A stretch of DNA of 25,151 bases from an uncultured Bacteroidia bacterium (GCA_938038735.1 CALHSW010000064.1:1-25151), one strand, 5' to 3'. Positions 7,313 to 15,664 are shown, counted from the stretch's first letter. A program made the numbers and translations. Notes: generated from the sequence alone by a model not told the origin.

Positions 7313-8473
7313 TTAATTGACAGCCCCTGCCCCTAGTAGTTCATCTCCATTGTACCATGCAGCGAACTGACCGGCAGTAATGCCACGCTGCGGCGTGTCA
7401 AATTTGAGGTAAATGCCCTCCATGCGTGCGTAGAGCGTAGCGGGCTGTAGCGGCTGGCGGTGGCGTAGGCGAGCCATGACGCGCAGAGAGTCTCCCTCAT
7501 TTAATTGTTGTGATGGGCGAATCCAATGTACTTCTGCGGCTGGCACGTACGCCACGCTGCGGTAGAGGTATGGGTGGTGTTTCCCTTGCGCTACGTAGAC
7601 AATGTTCTTTGCTGTATCCACCCCCACCACGAAGAGCGGTTCCGCCTTGCCCCCCACGCCCAGCCCTTTACGCTGCCCGATGGTGAAAAATTGCGCCCCA
7701 TGGTGATGCCCAACCACCTCGCCCATCTCATGGGCGAGGGGATAGGCCAACGCTTGCTCCACTAGACTTTCGCCGCGATACGGTGGCACCATATCATGGG
7801 GAATCTCCACAATATCCCCATCCTTTGGCTTTAGCTTTTGGGCGAGGAACGCAGGGAGGTTCACCTCTCCAACGAAGCAAATGCCGTAGCTGTCTCGCCG
7901 CTCCGCCGTGGGCAACCTCAGTGCCAATGCTTGCCTACGCACCTCCTTTTTAGTCATCTCTCCCACGGGGAAGAGCGCATGGGAAAGTTGATCCTGCGTG
8001 ACCTGGCAGAGGAAGTAGCTTTGGTCTTTTGTGTCGTCCACCCCGCGCAGTAGCCGGTACTCCCCCTCTGGCGTTTCCGCTTTCCGGCAGTAGTGTCCTG
8101 TAGCAACGAACTGCGCCCCCTTCGCCTTGGCCACTTCCCAAAAGGCCTTAAACTTTATCTCCCGATTGCATAGCACATCGGGGTTCGGCGTACGTCCTAC
8201 CGCGTACTCTGCGAAGAGGTAGTCTACTACCTGCCGGCGATACTCCTCGCTGAGATCCACCACAGAGAAGGGGATTCCAAGCCGGCGTGCCGTCATAGCG
8301 GCGAAGTCTACATCCTGATCAAAAGGACAATCGGGGCTCTTTAAGCCCTCTGTGTCTGTCCAATTGCGCATGTAGATGCCCTCAACGTCGTAGCCATGCT
8401 GCGTTAGCAGGTACGCTGCCACGCTGCTATCCACGCCTCCTGAAAGGCCTACTACCACATGCGGTTTCGCCAT
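7313..8473 (-). CDS. mnmA: tRNA-specific 2-thiouridylase MnmA
   Basis: A 386-residue cytoplasmic enzyme that puts sulfur on C2 of the wobble uridine U34 in tRNAs for Lys, Glu and Gln, using ATP and persulfide sulfur. The N-type PP-loop SGGVDSS is at residues 11-17, followed by MRNWTD. The two catalytic cysteines are Cys102 in NPDVLCNREIKF and Cys199 in DSYGICFVGE, the numbering known for the E. coli enzyme. GHYCR and the DDTKDQSYFL segment are also typical, and a C-terminal beta-barrel region follows. Length is normal and no residue is missing. It lies 26 bases downstream of the S41 peptidase gene on the same strand, so they probably share a transcript. Many Bacteroidetes carry two mnmA copies; only one is in view. 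Confidence 0.95.
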   Translation of the reverse strand: MAKPHVVVGLSGGVDSSVAAYLLTQHGYDVEGIYMRNWTDTEGLKSPDCPFDQDVDFAAMTARRLGIPFSVVDLSEEYRRQVVDYLFAEYAVGRTPNPDVLCNREIKFKAFWEVAKAKGAQFVATGHYCRKAETPEGEYRLLRGVDDTKDQSYFLCQVTQDQLSHALFPVGEMTKKEVRRQALALRLPTAERRDSYGICFVGEVNLPAFLAQKLKPKDGDIVEIPHDMVPPYRGESLVEQALAYPLAHEMGEVVGHHHGAQFFTIGQRKGLGVGGKAEPLFVVGVDTAKNIVYVAQGKHHPYLYRSVAYVPAAEVHWIRPSQQLNEGDSLRVMARLRHRQPLQPATLYARMEGIYLKFDTPQRGITAGQFAAWYNGDELLGAGAVN

Positions 8474-8499
8474 GCCTATCCCCTTTGTGAATGGTGTTC

Positions 8500-10200
8500 C
8501 TACTTTTTCATCACCTGCTTAGCCCGCGGATCTGGAGGGTTCTGATGTTGCAGAATGTTTTCGTAGGCTACCGTGTCGCGCAGGATGCGTAGAGCGGATT
8601 CCACTGCCTCGTCCTTGCGTAGATAAAGAGGATTCACACCCACCGAGCCGAGATATAGCCCCGCAATGTTCATTTCTAGTATTTCACGTATCTGCGGCGC
8701 GCTATCCCAAAAGAGCGAATCAAAGCTTGCCGCAACATCCTGCTGTATCGCATCGAAGTGCGGTTTTACGATTTTGCTGTACGATGGGTCTTTTTCGATG
8801 AAACTAAGGTACTGCATCGCACGGTCAAATGGAGAAGCGTTTTGAAGCTTGGCTTCCTTTAATACCCGACGCAAGGAGTCAAGCTCTGCGTTGTCTATTC
8901 GTAATTGGTTAATGTCCTTTGGCGCAGGAATGCTCAAGGTGCGGCGCATGGCGTAATCAAAGAAGGCATTGCTGTACACCACGTTCGCCACAAAGAAGCT
9001 GATACTGTCCGGCTTCACAACGATGTCTGGGAATACGCCGCCTCCGTTCAGCACCATGCGCCCTGCCTTGGTGTAGAACGTAGTGATGAGCGAGTCGGGA
9101 ATCTTCCCAACTGCCCCAGACTCATCGCGGTGCGCGTAGTCCAAGGCCTGAATGCACCGCCCGCTAGGCGTATAGTACTTCGCCGTGGTGATACGTACAT
9201 ACCCCTCGTTTGGTAATGGCATGGAACTCTGCACCAGCCCCTTACCGAAAGTACGCTCCCCGATAATCACCCCACGATCTAAATCCTGGATGGCCCCTGA
9301 TACCACTTCGCTCGCTGAGGCCGAGGCGCGTCCAACGATGATTGCCAAAGGGACCTTTTCGAATGGTGGATCTAGGCGTGTGGTTTTGCGTACCTCGTTC
9401 TGCTCCTCGTTACGTCCCTTGATGTCAAGAATCTTCGTCTCTTTGGGTAGGAAAAGCGAAAGGATGTTCTGCGCCTCGTTGATCAGTCCGCCTGGATTCC
9501 CACGCATGTCAAGTATAATCCCTTTGGGCTGCACGCCCTGCGGGAAAAGCCCCTTCACGGCGTCCTCAATTTCCTTTGCTCCATTCGTGCGGAATCCGTT
9601 GTAACGTATGTAGGCAATCGAGGAGTCAAGTAGCATGCGCAGCTCCACGCTGGGGGTGTGGATAACCTCTCGGGTAAAGCTAAACTCCAATGGGTTCGGC
9701 TCGTTCCGCCTATGTACCGTTACCTGTAACGGAGTACCCGCATCGCCACGGAGGAGCTTTGTGACGGAGTCAAGCGACATGCCTTTAACGCTTTTCCCAT
9801 TGACTGCAACGATGGTGTCGCCCACCTTAAAACCTGCTTTTAACGCTGGGGCGTTATCGTAAAAACCGGATGCCTGGGCGTAGCTCCCAGCGGGGCGTAT
9901 CGCCATGCCCACCCCTGCGTAGCCCCCCGTGGCCTCAAAGACCAAATCGCTACGCTCTTCCTTAGATGTATAGCGTGCGTAGGGGTCAAGTTGCGAAACC
10001 ATACCGTTGATGGCACCCTCCATAAGCTTCTCCGAGGAAACGCCATCAACGTTAAGCTGTGAGGCAATTCTAAAAACGGCAAAAAGGGTTTCAAGCCGTT
10101 TGCTAAGATCTTGCAACGGCGCAGTTGACGAGATGAAAACCGCACTGCTCCCGAAAAGCAACGTCAACGGTATCGCCCAACGTAGGATTCGTTTCTTCAT
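8500..10200 (-). CDS. S41 family C-terminal processing peptidase (CtpA/Prc-like)
   Basis: A 566-residue periplasmic serine protease that trims or degrades proteins from their C-terminal ends. I start at ATG 10200 (MKKRILRW, then a hydrophobic segment to about residue 25), which has AAAGG just upstream; a longer frame from 10245 adds residues before the signal. A PDZ domain lies around residues 93-180 (GVGMAI, AGFKVGDTIVAVNGKSVKGM). The catalytic core has ILDMRGNPGG at 229-237, SASASE with Ser295, and GERTFGKG with Lys320. The 25-residue Ser-Lys spacing is that of the Prc/CtpA dyad. The C-terminal ~150 residues are charged and helical, as in Bacteroidetes members. Substrate unknown. Its promoter is probably the leftward -7 box at 10322-10329. 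Confidence 0.93.
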   Translation of the reverse strand: MKKRILRWAIPLTLLFGSSAVFISSTAPLQDLSKRLETLFAVFRIASQLNVDGVSSEKLMEGAINGMVSQLDPYARYTSKEERSDLVFEATGGYAGVGMAIRPAGSYAQASGFYDNAPALKAGFKVGDTIVAVNGKSVKGMSLDSVTKLLRGDAGTPLQVTVHRRNEPNPLEFSFTREVIHTPSVELRMLLDSSIAYIRYNGFRTNGAKEIEDAVKGLFPQGVQPKGIILDMRGNPGGLINEAQNILSLFLPKETKILDIKGRNEEQNEVRKTTRLDPPFEKVPLAIIVGRASASASEVVSGAIQDLDRGVIIGERTFGKGLVQSSMPLPNEGYVRITTAKYYTPSGRCIQALDYAHRDESGAVGKIPDSLITTFYTKAGRMVLNGGGVFPDIVVKPDSISFFVANVVYSNAFFDYAMRRTLSIPAPKDINQLRIDNAELDSLRRVLKEAKLQNASPFDRAMQYLSFIEKDPSYSKIVKPHFDAIQQDVAASFDSLFWDSAPQIREILEMNIAGLYLGSVGVNPLYLRKDEAVESALRILRDTVAYENILQHQNPPDPRAKQVMKK

Positions 10201-10320
10201 ACTACCTTTTGTCTCTTTGTAAACAGCTTTTAAAATGTGCAACAAGGCACTATTGCCCCTTGTTCTATTTTCTCACCTTCGGCCGCTCTTCATTAGCTTA
10301 CCCTTGCCCAATGAGAAAGC

Positions 10321-10358
10321 CCAAAGGTACGCATTTATGCAATAAATTGTACCTTTGG
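10321..10358. promoter_or_regulatory. Near-palindromic divergent promoter/operator between the S41 peptidase and CaCA genes
   Basis: CCAAAGGTAC (10321-10330) and GTACCTTTGG (10349-10358) are perfect inverted arms. Inside them ATTTAT and ATAAAT are also inverted, offset by one base. Each outer arm contains TACCTTTG, a full match to the Bacteroidota -7 box TAnnTTTG: rightward at 10350-10357 for the exchanger gene (start 10384) and leftward at 10329-10322 for the peptidase gene (start 10200). A good -33 TTTG is not visible for either, so activator or repressor control is plausible. The other 145 bases of this 183-base gap show no further clear feature. Confidence 0.6.
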
Positions 10359-10383
10359 CAATGGTAATGAAGAGGAGAAACGT

Positions 10384-11367
10384 ATGATTTTTTTAGAGAT
10401 AATAGCCTGCGCGGTACTGATTGTTTTCGGCGCTGCTGGTAGTATTTGGGGAACTGCACGCCTATCAGAAAGGTTTGCGTGGGGGCGATATTGGATTGCG
10501 GGACTTCTAATTGCCATTATCGGCGCACTGCCTGAATTGATGATAAGCCTCATGGCAAACGCCAAGGGACTCGGAATCGTTGCAGTCGGCACGCCCATCG
10601 GCAGCAGCGTTATCAATGTGCTTCTGCTGGGTGGCCTTGCCGCTACTATCTGCCCAACGAGAGCCAACGAATCGTTTCCTGCAAGAGCCGTTTGGGGTGT
10701 TGTGGCAGCTATTATCCTATTGATGGGGGTGGCGTACGTAGGGCGAATACTATCGCCGCTCGACACCTTTACTGTTACCCGTTGGGGTGGTGCCCTCTTA
10801 ATAGTTAGCTACCTCGCCACCACCTTTTTGGCGTACCGGCATGACGACATTCCTGTGGATCAGAAGCAACTTACGCCCCAGACTCAGGTGAAAATCCTAT
10901 GGCCATCCCTCGTGCTCCTAGTTGGCATTGCGCTTGTGGCCGGTGGTGCTGCGCTTGCATCTGCGGTCTCTATGGAGTACATCAAATCTTCTGGAGCAAG
11001 CCAAGAGGCCATCGGTCTTATTGGTCTAGCTTTCCTTGCTGCGCTCCCAGAATTCACCACGGTAATCTATCTTGCCAAGCGGCAACAGACAGCCACTCTC
11101 TTTTCTGACCTTATGCATTCCACCACGGCAAACCTCCTTCTCATTCTCGGCATTACCGCTTTGGTTGACCCCATTCCTGCCTCTGCAATGCTTCCAGCGG
11201 ATCTGGGCTTTGTCCTGTTTGGTGCGGTGCTGGTGCTAGCTGCTGTGTTTCATGGGAAAGGGAGGCGGGTGAGTCGGGGCGAAGGCATAGTGCTAATGGC
11301 ATTCTACCTAGTCTTCGCACTCTTTGTGATGCTACGGCAGGATCCGTCAGCTAATCTGTTTTTCTAG
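10384..11367 (+). CDS. CaCA-superfamily cation/Ca2+ exchanger, atypical alpha-repeats
   Basis: A 327-residue integral membrane protein with about ten hydrophobic helices and two alpha-repeat halves, the plan of the YrbG/NCX-type exchangers that swap Na+ or H+ for Ca2+ or related ions. ATG 10384 has AGGAG about eight bases upstream. Repeat 1 (about 42-86) reads IIGALPELMISLMANAKG then GTPIGSSVINVLLLGG. Repeat 2 (about 213-258) reads FLAALPEFTTVIYLAKR then SDLMHSTTANLLLILG. The LPE acidic residue is kept in both. The usual GN.xGSN.xFN signature is altered: Thr and Ser stand where Asn is normally found in repeat 1, and the Gly-Asn-Gly-Ser pattern is lost in repeat 2. Transported ion and direction are therefore uncertain. 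It follows the divergent promoter and is not clearly linked to hydG. Confidence 0.82.
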   Translation: MIFLEIIACAVLIVFGAAGSIWGTARLSERFAWGRYWIAGLLIAIIGALPELMISLMANAKGLGIVAVGTPIGSSVINVLLLGGLAATICPTRANESFPARAVWGVVAAIILLMGVAYVGRILSPLDTFTVTRWGGALLIVSYLATTFLAYRHDDIPVDQKQLTPQTQVKILWPSLVLLVGIALVAGGAALASAVSMEYIKSSGASQEAIGLIGLAFLAALPEFTTVIYLAKRQQTATLFSDLMHSTTANLLLILGITALVDPIPASAMLPADLGFVLFGAVLVLAAVFHGKGRRVSRGEGIVLMAFYLVFALFVMLRQDPSANLFF

Positions 11368-11527
11368 TACAGCCATGACTTAGCGGCAAGCTGCACATTC
11401 CTATGGGAGTCTTTGGATGGAATGCTGCGCTTTGCAACGTTCCGTTTGGCAACAAAACGCTACCCAGTGCGTTTCATTTGTGGGTGTCGGTTACAGCCGT
11501 CTGCCCGCAGTATTCAAAAGGAAGAGT

Positions 11528-12958
11528 ATGAAATTCACGCCGCAACGCTACGCTATCGAAGATGTTTCGATGCAGCCGTTTATTGATGCCGATGAAATTT
11601 GGCATTTCCTCAATAACGCAGATACTACTCCCGAGCACGTCCGCGCTATCATTACAAAATCGCTCAGCAAGGAGCGACTAACCCTTGCGGAAACGGCCTC
11701 CCTGCTGCAAACCACAGACCCTGCTCTAGTGGAGGAGATCCTGGAAGGAGCTAGGGAGCTGAAACGGCGCATATACGGTAATCGCATTGTACTCTTCGCA
11801 CCGCTCTACATCGGTAATAAGTGCGTCAATGGGTGCACCTACTGCGGGTTCAATGCCACCAATAGAGACTCGCTCCGCGTTACCCTCTCCGATATCCAGC
11901 TACGCAAAGAGGTGGAGGCGCTAGAGGACAGCGGGCAGAAGCGACTGATTTTGGTCTATGGCGAGCACCATGACTACTCCCCAGAGTACATTGCCCATAC
12001 GGTAAGGATTGTGTATGGTGTGAAAAAGGGCAACGGATCGATACGCCGAGTGAATATTAACGCTGCGCCGCTTGATGTAGAGGGATTCCGTACGGTAAAA
12101 GAGGCTGGTATAGGCACTTACCAAATATTTCAGGAGACCTACCACCCCGAAGCTTATAAGTGCTACCATCGCTTTGGACCTAAGGCTAACTATGAGTGGC
12201 GGCTCACCTCGCTCGATCGTGCGCAGGAGGCCGGCATTGACGACGTGGGCATCGGGGCTCTCTTCGGACTCTACGATTGGCGCTTTGAGGCAATGGCCCT
12301 CGTGCGCCATACCAATCATCTTGAGGCGTGCTATAACGTGGGACCGCACACCATTTCTTTCCCGCGCATCCAGGAAGCTTCCGATGTGAGTGCCCCAGCT
12401 GAGTACACCGTGGCCGATGACGACTTCTTGAAGATGGTAGCCGTGCTGCGCCTCGCGGTCCCCTACACTGGAATGATACTCACCGCAAGGGAACCTGAGG
12501 CAATCCGGGAGAAGGTGATGCAGTTCGGAGTGTCGCAAATTGATGGTGGCACAAAGCTGGAGATAGGGGCCTACGCTGAGGAGGGCAAGGATGACCAACA
12601 GAACCTTGACCGGGAGCAGTTTCGTATCAACGACGACCGTAAACTCTCCGATATCATTAACCATCTCCTTGATGAGGGCTACATTCCTTCGTTCTGTACG
12701 GCTTGCTACCGCGTGGGGCGCACCGGGGAGCACTTCATGGAGTTCTCCGTGCCCGGCTTCATCAAGCGATACTGCACCCCCAATGCGTTGCTCACGCTCG
12801 CGGAGTACCTAGAGGACTACGCCCCTGTAGAGCTAAAGCAAAAGGGGTACAATCGTATCGCAGAGCTATCAAAGCAGCTTGAGGATGGGGCGATACGTAG
12901 TGCCTTCTCTGAGAAATTGGAGAAGATTAGGCAGGGGGAAAGGGATTTGTATTTCTAG
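11528..12958 (+). CDS. hydG: [FeFe]-hydrogenase maturase HydG (radical SAM tyrosine lyase)
   Basis: A 476-residue enzyme that cleaves tyrosine to p-cresol, CO and cyanide, and builds the Fe(CO)2(CN) units of the H-cluster. ATG 11528 follows AAGGAAG at short spacing; a longer frame from 11417 adds 37 residues unlike the family. The radical SAM cysteines are Cys99, Cys103 and Cys106 (NKCVNGCTYCGF). The second cluster is formed by Cys390, Cys393 and Cys416, an exact CX2CX22C pattern. That C-terminal motif separates HydG from the thiamine enzyme ThiH. Length is that of known HydG. No hydE, hydF or hydrogenase gene lies in the window, so this maturase is detached from its partners here. The 160 bases upstream contain several TTTG motifs but no convincing promoter pair. 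Its stop is one base from the convergent aroE stop. Confidence 0.93.
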   Translation: MKFTPQRYAIEDVSMQPFIDADEIWHFLNNADTTPEHVRAIITKSLSKERLTLAETASLLQTTDPALVEEILEGARELKRRIYGNRIVLFAPLYIGNKCVNGCTYCGFNATNRDSLRVTLSDIQLRKEVEALEDSGQKRLILVYGEHHDYSPEYIAHTVRIVYGVKKGNGSIRRVNINAAPLDVEGFRTVKEAGIGTYQIFQETYHPEAYKCYHRFGPKANYEWRLTSLDRAQEAGIDDVGIGALFGLYDWRFEAMALVRHTNHLEACYNVGPHTISFPRIQEASDVSAPAEYTVADDDFLKMVAVLRLAVPYTGMILTAREPEAIREKVMQFGVSQIDGGTKLEIGAYAEEGKDDQQNLDREQFRINDDRKLSDIINHLLDEGYIPSFCTACYRVGRTGEHFMEFSVPGFIKRYCTPNALLTLAEYLEDYAPVELKQKGYNRIAELSKQLEDGAIRSAFSEKLEKIRQGERDLYF

Positions 12959-12959
12959 T

Positions 12960-13703
12960 CTACTTCCCCTCAAAGAACACTTCGAACGCCGCTAAAGCCT
13001 GATGGTAGAGCCACTCCTTTGCTCCAATGCGGGGGAGCGGATGGGAGGTTCGTATCTGTTCCATCGGTGAGCCAGAGTAGACAGAATCAAAAATCCAGTC
13101 AAACACATCCCAGTCCCACTGCGGAAGGGTACTCTTCGGCGGCAAGCAGGAGAAGAGCAAGTCGCCATGCTTCGGTTTCGCATATTCCATGGGGACAGTC
13201 GCAACCCCAAGTCTATTGGATAGGCGCAGCGCGTGGTCAGAGGTTCGATTTATGATTATAGGTCTTGCAGAGAGTTCCGCTAGCGTGTAGGCTACAGCTG
13301 CGGCGGCCCCTCCTGCGCCCAAAACGTAGCAATGCCTATGGGCGGGGTTAATCCCCAACACTTGGAGTGCTCCCCGTACACCATCGGGGTCCGTGTTGTA
13401 CCCATGTAATCTGCCATCTCTATTGACTATGGTGTTCACTGCGCCGAGACATCTTGCAGTCTCGGAGGCCTCGTCCACTGAGGCGAAGGCTACGTTTTTC
13501 AAGGGTGATGTTACATTCGCACCGTAAAGCCCTAGCGTGTTGAAAAGGAGACGGATGGGGGTGGTGCCATCGGCGTAGAGCTGGTAGTAGGTGGCATTGC
13601 ATATCCCATACTGTTTGAAGAACTCTGCAAAAATGCGTGGGCTTTGGCTATGGGCAATGGGTGCGCCCATCACTACCAGCTTCTTGACAGTCCTAGAGTC
13701 CAT
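12960..13703 (-). CDS. aroE: Shikimate dehydrogenase AroE
   Basis: A 247-residue cytoplasmic enzyme reducing 3-dehydroshikimate to shikimate with NADPH. The substrate-binding motif is GAPIAHSQSP (13-22). The catalytic segment is GANVTSPLKN with Lys69, paired with Asp105 in GYNTDPDG. GAVNTIV is typical, and the dinucleotide fold starts at GAGGAA (129-134), with NRT further on. It is about 20-30 residues shorter than the E. coli enzyme, as is common in Bacteroidetes. ATG 13703 overlaps the end of aroD by 11 bases, showing translational coupling. The last gene of the aroB-aroD-aroE operon. Confidence 0.93.
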   Translation of the reverse strand: MDSRTVKKLVVMGAPIAHSQSPRIFAEFFKQYGICNATYYQLYADGTTPIRLLFNTLGLYGANVTSPLKNVAFASVDEASETARCLGAVNTIVNRDGRLHGYNTDPDGVRGALQVLGINPAHRHCYVLGAGGAAAAVAYTLAELSARPIIINRTSDHALRLSNRLGVATVPMEYAKPKHGDLLFSCLPPKSTLPQWDWDVFDWIFDSVYSGSPMEQIRTSHPLPRIGAKEWLYHQALAAFEVFFEGK

Positions 13704-14394
13704 TGCGGAACGCCTTTCTATACTGTGCCAACGAGATTTGTCCTGGCCCTGTGGGACTGCCTAGATGTACGTAGGAGAAGGGTGCGCCGTGGCGCGTGGC
13801 GACCACCCTTGATGTGCGTCCTGCTTGCCTAGCAGCGATGAGGAGAAGGTCGCTTTTCCCATCGTAGCACGAGAGCACCATGCGCATTTGCGATTGGCTA
13901 TAGCACGGCATTACGACTTTCACCAGGAAGGGGGCATCATGCCGCATTCGCGCAATGAGCCCACGTAGCGCTTTGGGGGAGGAGAGGGGATTCGATAGGT
14001 GGCACGAGCGTACCCATTTCACGCCTCGCCGCGCCAATGCGCTGTACAGCGCCGATGGGTAGTCTCTTTCTTCCTGCCAATCAATATCCACCGCGTTGCA
14101 CCCCGCCGCAACCGCTCGTCCTATCACCCCCATCCGCTGCGCGGCATTCAACCCATCGGCAGAACGATGGCACACCGCTATGCGGTGCTCAAAACGGGCG
14201 AACATTCTTACCATCTCCTCAATGCCCTCCACGCATTGTCGACCGTCCCTCTGCAATAAGTCAAAACGGAGCTCCACCCACGATGCCTGCCCCGCGTACC
14301 ATGCAGCGTGTTGAAGTCTCGCCGTTGAGGCCAACTCCCTTCTTCCTAGACTTACGCAGGGCGAGTAGAAACTTTCCCGAATTGATGGCGGCAT
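13693..14394 (-). CDS. aroD: Type I 3-dehydroquinate dehydratase AroD
   Basis: A 233-residue enzyme converting 3-dehydroquinate to 3-dehydroshikimate through a lysine Schiff base. The sequence is divergent, but the key residues of the type I family are in order: Glu41-Leu-Arg43 (VELRFDLL), His132 (RSCHLSNP), Lys159 (FLVKVVMP) and a late SPTGPGQ loop with Gln219. I prefer ATG 14394, ten bases after the aroB stop; the frame extends to a TTG at 14421 that would overlap aroB. Its place between aroB and aroE, which act directly before and after it, strongly supports the call. Type II (AroQ) dehydratase is excluded by fold motifs and length. Confidence 0.88.
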   Translation of the reverse strand: MPPSIRESFYSPCVSLGRRELASTARLQHAAWYAGQASWVELRFDLLQRDGRQCVEGIEEMVRMFARFEHRIAVCHRSADGLNAAQRMGVIGRAVAAGCNAVDIDWQEERDYPSALYSALARRGVKWVRSCHLSNPLSSPKALRGLIARMRHDAPFLVKVVMPCYSQSQMRMVLSCYDGKSDLLLIAARQAGRTSRVVATRHGAPFSYVHLGSPTGPGQISLAQYRKAFRNGL

Positions 14395-14404
14395 TCTTTT
14401 GCCC

Positions 14405-15430
14405 CTACTTCCCCTCAACAAAGGCGCGTAGCTCGTCCAACTTTATCGATTCAATGGTAGCTTCCCCTATCCTTCGCGGGAAAACGAAACGGATGGCATC
14501 TCGATCGCGCTTTTTATCCCGCTCTATGGCCTCATAGACCACCCACGGCAATACTTTCGTCTCCGTAGGCAGACCAATGCGTTTGAGGATATTTTCAATG
14601 CGCTCCACAACCGTTGCATCGCATAACCCCCGCGCGAGGGCAAACTTTGCGGCAAAAACCATCCCAATTGATACGGCAAAACCATGGTGAATTCCAGTGA
14701 CCGCCTCCAATGCGTGGCCCCATGTGTGGCCAAAGTTGAGTTTACGCCTATCGCCATGCTCAAACTCGTCATTCTCCACGAACCCCCGCTTTAGGTCTAT
14801 CGACCAAGCGATAAGGGGATCCAGGATGTCGTGGTTAATGGCCAAAATCTCCTCGGCGTGGTCGTTTATTCGGTTGAACATCTCATCGTCGGCGATAATC
14901 GCATGCTTAATCAGCTCCGCCAGACCGCCTTGAATTTCCTCTTTGGGCAACGTTTTGAGAAGGGTATGGTCGCAAAGAATGAACTCCGGATGGTAAATGG
15001 TGCCAACCACATTCTTGAACCCATCAAAGTTGATGGCATTCTTCCCACCGATGCTGGCATCAATCTGACCCAGTAGGGACGTAGAGACGAGACCAAAGTT
15101 TATACCCCGTAGGTAGGTGGCGGCCACAAAGCCCGTGAGGTCTGATACTACGCCGCCCCCTACCCCTAGGAGGAATGCGGAGCGATCCGCGTAGTTATCC
15201 TGTAGCCAGCGATATATGCTTGTTGCCACACGGAGGCTCTTGCTATAATCTCCCGGATACACTTGAAAGACGGGGAATTTTGGCAATCGCTCCTGCAGCA
15301 TGGGGTAAACCTGCCGGTCGGAGATAATAAACACTTCCTCTTCGGGCATGTACTTTTTTAGGTTGTCAATGCTCTCCCCGATAAGCACCTCCGTGCTTCG
15401 CAAAGCTCCCTTTACTCTAAGGTTCTCCAT
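14405..15430 (-). CDS. aroB: 3-dehydroquinate synthase AroB
   Basis: A 341-residue NAD- and metal-dependent enzyme turning DAHP into 3-dehydroquinate, the second shikimate step. The NAD-binding segment GVGGGVVSDLTGF lies at 89-101. STSLLGQIDASIGGKNAINF (116-135) is the substrate and phosphate region. Metal ligands are Glu172 in GLAELIKH, His235 in LNFGHTWGHALE and a His of HHG at 248-250; the 63-residue Glu-His spacing matches E. coli. The start ATG 15430 is 22 bases downstream of a TACTTTTG -7 box. First gene of the operon with aroD and aroE; an early DAHP synthase gene is not in the window. Confidence 0.95.
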   Translation of the reverse strand: MENLRVKGALRSTEVLIGESIDNLKKYMPEEEVFIISDRQVYPMLQERLPKFPVFQVYPGDYSKSLRVATSIYRWLQDNYADRSAFLLGVGGGVVSDLTGFVAATYLRGINFGLVSTSLLGQIDASIGGKNAINFDGFKNVVGTIYHPEFILCDHTLLKTLPKEEIQGGLAELIKHAIIADDEMFNRINDHAEEILAINHDILDPLIAWSIDLKRGFVENDEFEHGDRRKLNFGHTWGHALEAVTGIHHGFAVSIGMVFAAKFALARGLCDATVVERIENILKRIGLPTETKVLPWVVYEAIERDKKRDRDAIRFVFPRRIGEATIESIKLDELRAFVEGK

Positions 15431-15451
15431 CTCAAACGATTATTACTACCG

Positions 15452-15459
15452 CAAAAGTA
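15452..15459 (-). promoter_or_regulatory. Bacteroidota -7 promoter box for aroBDE
   Basis: On the minus strand this reads TACTTTTG, a match to TAnnTTTG, ending 22 bases before the aroB start codon. That implies a leader of about 15 bases. The -33 region is AT-rich but lacks a clear TTTG. Confidence 0.5.
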
Positions 15460-15656
15460 GTCATTTTGTCTGAATAAATGGGGAGGGAAAACGGTACGAT
15501 TGGATTGTATTGGGGGACAATACGCCGAAGTGAGGACTAAAAATCAACCCTTCGGAACACGATTTAAAATCTTGAAAATCAACTATATCTATCCGCTCTT
15601 TGCAATTAAATTGGATAAAGTGGCGTTCGGGATGCTTGTAATTTGAAAAATAGCCT

Positions 15657-15664
15657 TACCTTTG
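15657..15664 (+). promoter_or_regulatory. -7 promoter box for tRNA-Asp
   Basis: TACCTTTG matches TAnnTTTG exactly and ends 37 bases before the tRNA 5' end. A TTG at 15636-15638 is near the expected -33 position but slightly close. The 271 bases from the aroB start to the tRNA hold no gene that I can see. Confidence 0.55.

Noticed and set aside
11921..12733. 270-codon minus-strand frame inside hydG
   Set aside because: hydG has all its cluster cysteines and full family length on the plus strand; the antisense frame shows no domain.
11528..12958. ThiH (thiamine) instead of HydG
   Set aside because: The C-terminal CX2CX22C cluster motif is present, which ThiH lacks, and no thiamine genes or TPP riboswitch are nearby.
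12960..14418. Identical 14-base ends (CTACTTCCCCTCAA) at the 3' ends of aroE and aroB
   Set aside because: Both encode Glu-Gly-Lys-stop after a hydrophobic residue, and similarity does not extend further. Chance convergence is more likely than a recombination site.
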